5,896 nt of DNA from Verrucomicrobiota bacterium. GTDB taxonomy: Bacteria; Verrucomicrobiota; Verrucomicrobiia; Limisphaerales; JADLHS01. The stretch is taken from NCBI GenBank assembly GCA_004297495.1, contig SCTL01000011.1, forward strand, positions 1-5,896, written 5' to 3'. Positions 1 to 5,845 of this stretch are shown here, piece by piece. The position numbers were made by a program, and so were the translations under genes. The notes under the pieces are model-generated. The model worked only from the letters and a program-made list of their open reading frames with translations. It was not told the DNA's origin and ran no database searches. How positions within the stretch are numbered: the first letter of the stretch is position 1; each line of letters opens with the position of its first letter.

Positions 1-2145
1 TCGGCGAACTACAAACACACCGCCGGACATTCGGAGAAGTTCATCGCTGCCTTGACCGCGCGGCTCGGCGCTGATCCCAAGTGGATCATGCCCGGCTACG
101 AAGACCCGTTTTATCATCTGTGGAAAGAGCGCCGGCTGCCGACGAACGTTGACCCGCTCAAATTCAATCTGAAGGACGACGAAGAACGCGCGCGGCTCGC
201 GAAAATTCTGGAGCAGGGCCTCGACAACATCGTCGGCCACGTCCTGCCGATTCAGCGCTCGTGGAAGAATCATTTCCCCGGCTGGGCGAGCGGCCCGTGG
301 TTTCTGCGTTCGGAACGGCTCTATCTCGCGCCCGGCGATTCGCCGATGGGCCTGCGGCTGCCGCTCGATTCGCTGCCCTGGGTGAAGCAGTCGGATTATC
401 CTTACCTCAACGAACTTGATCCGACCGTGGATCGCTCGCCGTTGCCCGCGCCCGAGGAATTCCGCCAGCGCTATCTGCAAACCGACACGCCCGCGCGCCG
501 CAAAACGGCGCAGTTGCGGCAACGCGGCCAAAGCGAAGAGGAAGCGCGCAAAACCGCCCTTCGCGAAGACCCCACGCGCCTGCCGCAGGCCGGTGAATCC
601 GCCGCGTGGATTGTCCGCACCGCGCTCTGCGTCGAACCGCGCGCGGGAAAGTTGCACGTCTTCATGCCACCCGTGGCGACGCTGGAAGATTATCTCGAAC
701 TCGTCGCCGCCATCGAAGACACCGCCGCCGAACTGCAAACGCCTGTGGCCATCGAAGGCTACACGCCGCCGCACGACCCGCGTCTCAACGTGCTCAAGGT
801 CACGCCTGACCCCGGCGTCATCGAAGTGAACATGCACCCAAGCAAATCGTGGGATGAACTCGTCGAGCGCACGACGACGCTCTACGAGGAAGCGCGCCAG
901 ACGCGGCTCGGCACGGAAAAGTTCATGATTGATGGACGCCACACCGGCACGGGCGGCGGCAATCACATCATCATCGGCGGCGCGACGCCGTCCGATTCGC
1001 CGGTGCTGCGCCGGCCCGATCTGCTGCGCTCGCTGCTCGCGTATTGGCAGAATCATCCGTCATTGAGTTGGATGTTCAGCGGATTGTTCGTCGGCCCGAC
1101 CAGTCAAGCGCCGCGTGTGGACGAAGCGCGCAATGATTCGCTTTACGAACTGGAAGTCGCGTTCAAGGAACTGGATCGCCAGCTCGCCGTGGGTGCGCAG
1201 GCGGCGAGGCCAGGTTTTCAAACCACGCCGTGGCTCGTGGACCGCGTGTTCCGCAATCTGCTGATTGATTCCAGCGGCAACACGCACCGCGCCGAGTTCA
1301 GCATTGATAAACTTTACGCGCCTGATTCTGCTCACGGCCGGCTCGGGCTCGTCGAGATGCGCGCGTTTGAAATGCCGCCCGACGCGCGCATGAGCCTCGC
1401 GCAACATCTCCTGTTGCGCGGCCTCGTCGCGAAGTTCTGGCAACATCCCTACACCAACGACCTCGTGCGCTGGGGCACGGACATCCACGACCGCTGGATG
1501 CTGCCGCACTTTTGCGAGACGGATTTCCGCGATGTCATTCACGATCTGCGCGACGCCGGTTATCCGTTCGAGTTCGACTGGTTCGCGCCGCACTTCGAGT
1601 TTCGTTTCCCGCGCATCGGCGATCTGGAACAACGCGATTTGCAAATCGAACTCCGCACCGCGCTCGAACCGTGGCACGTCCTCGGCGAGGAAGGCGCGGC
1701 CGGCGGCACGGTGCGTTACGTGGACAGCTCGCTCGAACGCCTGCAAGTCAAGGCGCGCGGGCTCGTCGGCGACCGTTTCGCCATCACCTGCAACGGTCAT
1801 CGCGTGCCGCTGCATCCGACCGGCACGAACGGCGAAGGCGTCGCCGGCGTGCGCTATCGCGCGTGGCAGCCGCCGCAATGTTTGCAGCCGACGATCGGCT
1901 CGCACGCGCCACTGCGGTTCGATCTCTACGACACCTGGAATCAGCGCAGCCTCGGCGGTTGCACCTATCACGTCGCGCATCCCGGCGGGCGCAGCTACGA
2001 AACTTTTCCGGTGAACAGCTACGAAGCCGAATCGCGCCGCCTCGCGAGATTTTTCCGACAGGGCCATCAGCAAGGAAAGTTCACGCCGCCGCCGCCGAAG
2101 CCGAATGGAGATTTTCCGTTCACGCTGGATTTGCGCAATGTCTGA
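1..2145 (+). CDS. DUF2126 putative amidoligase, C-terminal part of a transglutaminase-DUF2126 protein (5' end outside window)
   Basis: The frame is open from base 1, giving 714 visible residues. The TTG at 52 is only an internal codon, because family-like sequence (GHSEKF...) lies before it. Recognisable DUF2126 blocks, in order, are YEDPFYHLWKERRLPTNVDP (about 97-156), the glycine-rich block DGRHTGTGGGNHIIIGG (931-981), GPTSQAPRVDEARNDSLYE (1093-1149), RAEFSIDKLYAPDS followed by VEMRAFEMPPDARMSLAQ (about 1291-1410), and the C-terminal DTWNQRSLGGCTYHVAHPGG plus FPVNSYEAE (about 1930-2031). Pfam describes DUF2126 as a putative amidoligase. Full-length relatives are, from memory, about 1,100 residues with an N-terminal transglutaminase-like domain, so about 400 residues including any catalytic Cys should lie to the left. 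The protein is presumably cytoplasmic, with no membrane segment in the visible part. It ends in a proline-rich stretch and its stop overlaps the next gene, which implies co-transcription and coupled translation. The family call is firm; the ligase activity and substrate are predictions. Confidence 0.93.
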   Translation, partial: SANYKHTAGHSEKFIAALTARLGADPKWIMPGYEDPFYHLWKERRLPTNVDPLKFNLKDDEERARLAKILEQGLDNIVGHVLPIQRSWKNHFPGWASGPWFLRSERLYLAPGDSPMGLRLPLDSLPWVKQSDYPYLNELDPTVDRSPLPAPEEFRQRYLQTDTPARRKTAQLRQRGQSEEEARKTALREDPTRLPQAGESAAWIVRTALCVEPRAGKLHVFMPPVATLEDYLELVAAIEDTAAELQTPVAIEGYTPPHDPRLNVLKVTPDPGVIEVNMHPSKSWDELVERTTTLYEEARQTRLGTEKFMIDGRHTGTGGGNHIIIGGATPSDSPVLRRPDLLRSLLAYWQNHPSLSWMFSGLFVGPTSQAPRVDEARNDSLYELEVAFKELDRQLAVGAQAARPGFQTTPWLVDRVFRNLLIDSSGNTHRAEFSIDKLYAPDSAHGRLGLVEMRAFEMPPDARMSLAQHLLLRGLVAKFWQHPYTNDLVRWGTDIHDRWMLPHFCETDFRDVIHDLRDAGYPFEFDWFAPHFEFRFPRIGDLEQRDLQIELRTALEPWHVLGEEGAAGGTVRYVDSSLERLQVKARGLVGDRFAITCNGHRVPLHPTGTNGEGVAGVRYRAWQPPQCLQPTIGSHAPLRFDLYDTWNQRSLGGCTYHVAHPGGRSYETFPVNSYEAESRRLARFFRQGHQQGKFTPPPPKPNGDFPFTLDLRNV

Positions 2146-4756
2146 CGCCGGCGACAACGAAGCTCGCAAAGCGCGAAAGCCCCCATTAAATTCTCCCGCA
2201 CCGATGAGCGAAGCTCCCGTCGAGGAAATGAAAAAGCCCGGCGTTCTGCTGGAAACTTACCAGCGGAACGAAACGGCCTTTGATGAATTCCTCGCAAACG
2301 AAGGCACGCCGCGCCCGCACTACGCGAAACTGTTCGGCGCGTTGCAGGAATTCAGCGCGACGGAACTGCGTCGCCGCCGCGACACCTGCGACCGCCTGGT
2401 TCATGAGCGCGGCCTCACCTACAATGTCTATGGCGACCCGCTCGCGACGGAACGCCCGTGGCAGCTTGATCCGATCCCGTTCATCCTCGCGCCGGACGAA
2501 TGGCGCACGCTCGAAGCCGGGCTCGTCCAGCGCGCCACGTTGTTGAACAGGATTCTCGCCGACTGTTACGGCGAACAAAAACTCATCCACACGCGCTGGC
2601 TTTCGCCCGCGATGGTTTTCGGGCAACCGGACTTTCTGCGTCCGTGTCACGGCATCGGCGTGGCGAACGACACGTTCCTGAATTTCTACGCCGCCGACCT
2701 CGCGCGCTCGCCCGACGGACGCTGGTGGGTGATCTCCGACCGCACGCAGATTCCGACCGGCGCGGGCTACGCGCTGGCGAACCGCCTCGTCACCTCGCGG
2801 ATTCTGCCCGAGCCGTTTCGCGACAATCATGTTCAACGGCTCGCCGGATTTTTTCGCGACGCCCAGAAAGCGCTGGTGCAACTCGCACCGCGCGAGGCCG
2901 ACCAGGCGCGCGTGGTCATGCTCACGCCCGGGCCGCACAACGAAACCTATTTCGAGCAGGCGTATCTCGCGCGCTACCTCGGCTACATGCTCGTCGAGGG
3001 ACAGGACCTCACCGTGCGCGACAATTTTGTTTTCCTGAAAACGCTCAGCGGCCTCGAACGCGTGGACGTGATCCTGCGGCGCGTGGACGACGATTTCTGC
3101 GACCCGCTCGAACTGCGCAACGATTCCATCCTCGGCGTGCCCGGCTTGGTCGAGGCGTTGCGCGCCGGCAACGTCGTCGTCGCGAACGCGCTCGGAAGTG
3201 GCTTGCTGCAAAGCCCCGCGTTCATGGCGTTCTTGCCCGGCCTGTGCCCGCACCTGCTCGGCGAGGAACTGAAACTGCCGTCGGTTGCGACGTGGTGGTG
3301 CGGGCAGGAATCGGCCCGGCAATACGTCCTCGAGCATCTTGACGAACTCGTGGTAAAGCCCGCGTTCCGCTCGCACCTGCGCGCGCCCGATCCGGAAAAA
3401 CTGTTGAGCGACGCCGAGCGCGACGCGTTGCGCCGGCACATCGAGTTCGATCCCGATTTGTTTGTGGCGCAGGAGCGCATCGAACTTTCCACCGCGCCGT
3501 CGTGGGGAAAAGACGGCTTGGTCGCGCGGCCGGTCGGGCTGCGCGTGTTTCTCGTCGCAACCGAAAATGGCTATCGTGTGATGCCCGGCGGGCTGACGCG
3601 CGTTTCGCCGGACGCGGGCGGAAGATTCATTTCGATGCAGCGCGGCGGCAGCAGCAAAGACACCTGGGTCATTTCCGAAACACCCGTCGAAGAGATCACG
3701 TTGCTCCACGAATCCGGGCAAGGAATCGAGTTGCGGCGCACGGGCAACAATCTGCCCTCGCGGCTCGCGGATAATTTTTTCTGGCTCGGCCGCTACTCGG
3801 AACGCGCGGATGCCACGGCGCGTTTGCTGCGGAGCGCGTTGCAACGGTTCAATCCCGAGCGCACGGGCAGCGCCGTCCCGCTGCTTGCGCCGTTGTTGAG
3901 CACGCTAGAAACGCAGGGCCAGTTGGCCGGCCTCGCGGAGAAACCGGAGTTGAAACAAAACCCGGAAGCGTTCGAGGCGGAATTGCTCGCGGCGATTTTT
4001 GATCCGGCCCGGCCCGCAAGTTTGCGCAGCATCGCCGATCATTTGCAGCGGCTGGCGGGGCTGGTGCGCGACCGCACGTCCAACGACATGTGGCGCGTGT
4101 TGAGTCAGCTCGACGAGCAACTCGCCACGCCGACGGCGAGCCTCGTGATGCTCGCGGGCGACGCGGTGGGTTTGCTGAATCAAACCCTGGTCGGGCTGGC
4201 GGCGTTTCACGGCCTGGCGCGCGAGAACATGACGCGCGCGCAGGCGTGGCGTTTCCTCGACATGGGCCTGCGCCTCGAACGCGCGGTGTATCTTTGCACG
4301 CTGCTCGACGCGACGTTGCGCGCGCCCGAGGCCGACAATCCCAGCGTGCTCGAAGCCGTGCTGGAAGTGGCGGACAGTTCCATCACCTATCGCTCGCGCT
4401 ACAATCTGCTGACGCACGTGCCCGGCGTGTTCGACCTGCTTCTGCTCGACGACAAAAATCCGCGCTCGGCGCTGTTTCAACTGAATCAACTGGCGAAACA
4501 TTTTGAGCACCTGCCGCGCGAGCGTGAACCCGGGCAATCTGGTCTGGCCAAAACCTTGTTGCGCGAGTGCGTCACGCGGCTGAACAACGTGGACACGCGC
4601 GAGCTCGCCAGCCCGCGCGAGACGTGGTCTTCGAGCAAGGTGAACGCGGCGATCCAACAAACGCTGTGCGAACTGCCGAAACTTTCCGACGCCATCGCCG
4701 CGAGTTATTTCGCGCACTCGGCAATCTCAAGAACGGGACGGGGGAGTGAAGTATGA
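2138..4756 (+). CDS. Circularly permuted ATP-grasp ligase fused to alpha-E domain
   Basis: This 872-residue protein joins two modules that are separate genes in many bacteria. Residues about 23-535 form a circularly permuted ATP-grasp (COG2308/DUF404-DUF407 type). Visible blocks are GLTYNVYGDP (about 88-97), VISDRTQIPTGAGYALANR (198-216), VVANALGSG (347-355), LVVKPAF with a candidate ATP-contacting K407, AQER with E446, RPVGLR (464-469) and VMPGG (481-485). Residues about 539-872 are the helical alpha-E domain (COG2307): LPSRLADNFFWLGRYSERA (W549), WRFLDMGLRLER (704-715), SITYRSRYNLL (from 748) and NPRSALFQL (from N774). The domain pair is predicted to form amide bonds using ATP; the substrate is unknown. 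The start at 2138 is chosen because ATGTCTGA overlaps the upstream stop and GGA lies 8 nt before it. Alternatives are ATG 2105, deep inside gene 1, and ATG 2204, which removes a charged, unconserved-looking 22-residue leader and has no clear Shine-Dalgarno. Both modules appear intact. Confidence 0.94.
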   Translation: MSDAGDNEARKARKPPLNSPAPMSEAPVEEMKKPGVLLETYQRNETAFDEFLANEGTPRPHYAKLFGALQEFSATELRRRRDTCDRLVHERGLTYNVYGDPLATERPWQLDPIPFILAPDEWRTLEAGLVQRATLLNRILADCYGEQKLIHTRWLSPAMVFGQPDFLRPCHGIGVANDTFLNFYAADLARSPDGRWWVISDRTQIPTGAGYALANRLVTSRILPEPFRDNHVQRLAGFFRDAQKALVQLAPREADQARVVMLTPGPHNETYFEQAYLARYLGYMLVEGQDLTVRDNFVFLKTLSGLERVDVILRRVDDDFCDPLELRNDSILGVPGLVEALRAGNVVVANALGSGLLQSPAFMAFLPGLCPHLLGEELKLPSVATWWCGQESARQYVLEHLDELVVKPAFRSHLRAPDPEKLLSDAERDALRRHIEFDPDLFVAQERIELSTAPSWGKDGLVARPVGLRVFLVATENGYRVMPGGLTRVSPDAGGRFISMQRGGSSKDTWVISETPVEEITLLHESGQGIELRRTGNNLPSRLADNFFWLGRYSERADATARLLRSALQRFNPERTGSAVPLLAPLLSTLETQGQLAGLAEKPELKQNPEAFEAELLAAIFDPARPASLRSIADHLQRLAGLVRDRTSNDMWRVLSQLDEQLATPTASLVMLAGDAVGLLNQTLVGLAAFHGLARENMTRAQAWRFLDMGLRLERAVYLCTLLDATLRAPEADNPSVLEAVLEVADSSITYRSRYNLLTHVPGVFDLLLLDDKNPRSALFQLNQLAKHFEHLPREREPGQSGLAKTLLRECVTRLNNVDTRELASPRETWSSSKVNAAIQQTLCELPKLSDAIAASYFAHSAISRTGRGSEV
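4740..4746 (+). promoter_or_regulatory. Strong Shine-Dalgarno at the end of gene 2 (GGGGGAG)
   Basis: GGGGGAG lies within the last codons of the ATP-grasp/alpha-E gene, 6 nt before the ATG at 4753 that overlaps that gene's TGA (ATGA). The spacing is ideal for initiation at 4753. The recognisable transglutaminase start lies 218 bp further on, so this site now serves only the repeat-spanning frame. I infer it was originally the ribosome binding site of the transglutaminase gene. Confidence 0.6.
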
Positions 4757-4757
4757 C
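4753..4757 (+). repeat. ATGAC, left copy of a possible target-site duplication
   Basis: ATGAC here spans the stop of the upstream gene (GTA TGA) and matches ATGAC at 4971-4975, where the transglutaminase begins (ATG ACC). The pair brackets the repeat-containing segment. A 5-bp direct duplication made by insertion would explain it. Chance is a real alternative, because four of the five bases are constrained by stop and start codons. Confidence 0.35.
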
Positions 4758-4801
4758 GCGAACGAAAAACCAGTCAGTGATTTGGGCCGCCCTCACCCCG
4801 G

Positions 4802-4826
4802 CCCTCTCCCATCCGATGGGAGAGGG
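4802..4826. repeat. Left hairpin of the repeat element (11-bp stem, CCG loop)
   Basis: CCCTCTCCCAT (4802-4812) pairs perfectly with ATGGGAGAGGG (4816-4826) across a CCG loop. No run of T follows on either strand, so it does not look like an intrinsic terminator. It could stabilise mRNA or act as a protein or transposase recognition site, as REP palindromes do. Confidence 0.8.
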
Positions 4827-4912
4827 AGAATCGTTCGCCGGTTTCTTGAAATGTCGGGTGTCGGAGTTTGCGGGGCGGTTATCCACAGACCAGAAACCGT
4901 CCGCCTGCTGTT

Positions 4913-4939
4913 CCCCTCTCCCATCCGATGGGAGAGGGG
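4913..4939. repeat. Right hairpin of the repeat element (12-bp stem, CCG loop)
   Basis: CCCCTCTCCCAT (4913-4924) pairs perfectly with ATGGGAGAGGGG (4928-4939) around CCG. It is the same palindrome as the left hairpin, with one extra base pair and the CCCTCACCCC-type tail on the opposite side, which sets its orientation as inverted. It ends only 31 nt before the transglutaminase ATG at 4971, so folding could influence access to that start. Confidence 0.8.
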
Positions 4940-4947
4940 TCAGGGGT

Positions 4948-4953
4948 GAGGGG
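4948..4953 (+). promoter_or_regulatory. Repeat-derived Shine-Dalgarno-like GAGGGG upstream of the transglutaminase
   Basis: GAGGGG is the outer tail of the right repeat copy. It lies 5 nt before a TTG at 4959 that is in frame with the transglutaminase, but 17 nt before the family-supported ATG at 4971, which is too far for an optimal site. Either initiation occurs at TTG, adding MQTR, or ATG is used with weak help from this site or by translational coupling. Confidence 0.4.
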
Positions 4954-4970
4954 CAACTTTGCAAACGCGC

Positions 4971-4975
4971 ATGAC
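4971..4975 (+). repeat. ATGAC, right copy of a possible target-site duplication
   Basis: This is the second ATGAC, containing the transglutaminase start codon and matching 4753-4757. If the interval 4753-4970 is removed, the genes rejoin as GTATGACC: the upstream stop and downstream start form a standard ATGA overlap with GGGGGAG 6 nt upstream. That restored arrangement supports insertion but does not prove it. Confidence 0.35.
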
Positions 4976-5843
4976 CTACAACATCACCCATCGCACGCTT
5001 TACGAATACGCCGCGCCGGTGGCGGTGTCGCATCACGTGGCACGGCTCGAACCGCGCGCAACTCATTCGCAGTCACGCGAGAATTTCACGCTGAAGATTT
5101 TTCCCGAGCCGACGCTGCGCAAGTCGCGGCAGGATTATTTCGGCAACCCGCTGTGCTTTTTCAGCATCCAGGAAATCCATCGGAAATTGGAAATCATCAC
5201 GCACAGCCGCGTGACCTTGAACTCCGGGAAGCCGCCGGTCACAGAAACTTCGCTCGCTTGGGAAAAGGTCGCCGCCATGTTTCGTGATCCGGTTTCTCCT
5301 GACGTCGTCGGGCCGTATCAGTTTGTGTTCGATTCGCCGCAGGTGCGCGCGTCGTTTGAACTGGCGGATTACGCGCGGCAAAGTTTTCCCGACGGCACGC
5401 TGGTGCTCGCCGGCGCAAGCGATCTGACGCGGCGCATCTTCACCGATTTCAAATACGATCCCAAAGCCACGACCGTCGCCACGCCGCTCGAAGAAGTTTG
5501 GGAAAAACGCCGAGGCGTCTGCCAGGATTTTGCGCATCTCGGTATCGCCTGTCTGCGCTCGCTGGGCTTGCCGGCGCGTTACGTGAGCGGCTATCTGCGC
5601 ACGCGTCCGCCGCAAGGCCAGCCGCGGCTCGTCGGCGTGGACGCGAGCCACGCGTGGTTCGCGATTTATTGTCACGGCGTCGGCTGGGTGGATTTTGATC
5701 CGACGAACAACGTGCAGCCGGCGGACGAACACATCACGGTGGCGTACGGCCGCGACTTCGGTGACGTGAGTCCGGTGGCGGGAATCCTGACCGGCGGCGG
5801 CGAGCACGAGGTGAAGGTGTCGGTGGATGTGGCGGAGGTTTGA
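4971..5843 (+). CDS. Bacterial transglutaminase-like cysteine peptidase/amidohydrolase
   Basis: This 290-residue protein is complete for its family. Residues 1 to about 85 match the bacterial transglutaminase N-terminal beta domain (MTYNITHRTLYEYAAPV, HHVARLEPR). The papain-like core spans about 130-250: RRGVCQDFAHLGIACLRSLG with catalytic C184, GVDASHAWFAIY with H227, and GWVDFDPTNN with D243. A conserved tail follows, HITVAYGRDFGDVSPV (from H254). All three triad residues are present. There is no signal peptide or membrane segment, so it is probably cytoplasmic. Family members may hydrolyse or transfer amide/isopeptide bonds; beside two ligase-type genes it is a candidate for removing or maturing a peptide modification. 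ATG 4971 is chosen because conserved sequence begins there; in-frame TTG 4959 has better Shine-Dalgarno spacing but would add four residues encoded by apparent element sequence. The gene is separated from its upstream partner by the repeat element. Confidence 0.95.
   Translation: MTYNITHRTLYEYAAPVAVSHHVARLEPRATHSQSRENFTLKIFPEPTLRKSRQDYFGNPLCFFSIQEIHRKLEIITHSRVTLNSGKPPVTETSLAWEKVAAMFRDPVSPDVVGPYQFVFDSPQVRASFELADYARQSFPDGTLVLAGASDLTRRIFTDFKYDPKATTVATPLEEVWEKRRGVCQDFAHLGIACLRSLGLPARYVSGYLRTRPPQGQPRLVGVDASHAWFAIYCHGVGWVDFDPTNNVQPADEHITVAYGRDFGDVSPVAGILTGGGEHEVKVSVDVAEV
5834..5838 (+). promoter_or_regulatory. Shine-Dalgarno GGAGG for the next gene
   Basis: GGAGG sits in the last codons of the transglutaminase, 7 nt before the ATG at 5846, which itself begins 2 nt after the TGA. 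Strength and spacing are close to ideal and favour a real start at 5846 in the same operon. Confidence 0.6.
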
Positions 5844-5845
5844 GT

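Larger units (their letters stand above)
4790..4953. repeat. Composite inverted-repeat element (two palindromic copies in opposite orientation)
   Basis: This 164-bp element fills most of the only intergenic gap. The left copy (4790-4826) is CCCTCACCCC followed by a palindrome; the right copy (4913-4953) is its inverse, a palindrome followed by GGGGTGAGGG (4943-4952). Left 4790-4799 is perfectly complementary to 4943-4952, and the two 12-base arms of each palindrome are complementary to those of the other copy, with one central mismatch. The spacer 4827-4912 carries a further inner inverted pair, CGGTTTCT (4839-4846) and AGAAACCG (4892-4899). No transposase is encoded. The layout fits a REP-doublet or small non-autonomous mobile element; which one cannot be decided from one copy. 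Repeats of this wording are, from memory, common in Verrucomicrobiota and some Proteobacteria. Confidence 0.8.
4753..4974 (+). other. Repeat-spanning 73-residue open frame bounded by ATGA overlaps
   Basis: An ATG that overlaps the stop of the ATP-grasp/alpha-E gene, behind a well-placed GGGGGAG, opens a 73-codon frame. The frame ends in a TGA that overlaps the ATG of the transglutaminase gene at 4971. Its product is mostly translated repeat (segments such as LTPALSHPMGEGE and PLPSDGRGVRGEG) and shows no domain, membrane segment or conserved fold, so a functional protein is unlikely. The frame may still be translated, delivering ribosomes to the next start by termination-reinitiation. It could equally be a chance open frame, because these palindromic repeats tend to lack stops in several frames. 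I do not recognise it as a gene family. Confidence 0.3.

Noticed and set aside
52..54. TTG as the start of the first gene
   Set aside because: The frame is open to base 1 and the residues before it continue family-like sequence; the gene is truncated by the window edge.
2186..3844. Long reverse-strand open frame (552 codons) opposite the ATP-grasp gene, and similar ones at 1060-2169, 3905-4717 and 5073-5855
   Set aside because: They lie antisense to clearly conserved genes, their translations are Arg/Ala/His-rich with no domain, and GC-rich codon bias on the coding strand readily produces such shadows.
4879..4887. TTATCCACA, a perfect DnaA-box match
   Set aside because: It is a single site inside a repeat spacer, without clustered boxes, an AT-rich unwinding region or origin-associated genes; probably chance.
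4802..4939. The two hairpins as intrinsic terminators
   Set aside because: Neither stem is followed by a T-run on either strand, and the transglutaminase downstream has no visible promoter of its own in the gap.
4746..4949. Second 67-codon frame across the repeat (starts ATGAAGTATG region)
   Set aside because: Its product is also translated repeat (PHPGPLPSDGRG, SPIRWERG) and it has neither the ATGA overlap nor a distinct ribosome binding site.
4790..4953. Possible CRISPR array
   Set aside because: There are only two repeat copies and they are inverted relative to each other, not direct repeats with regular spacers.
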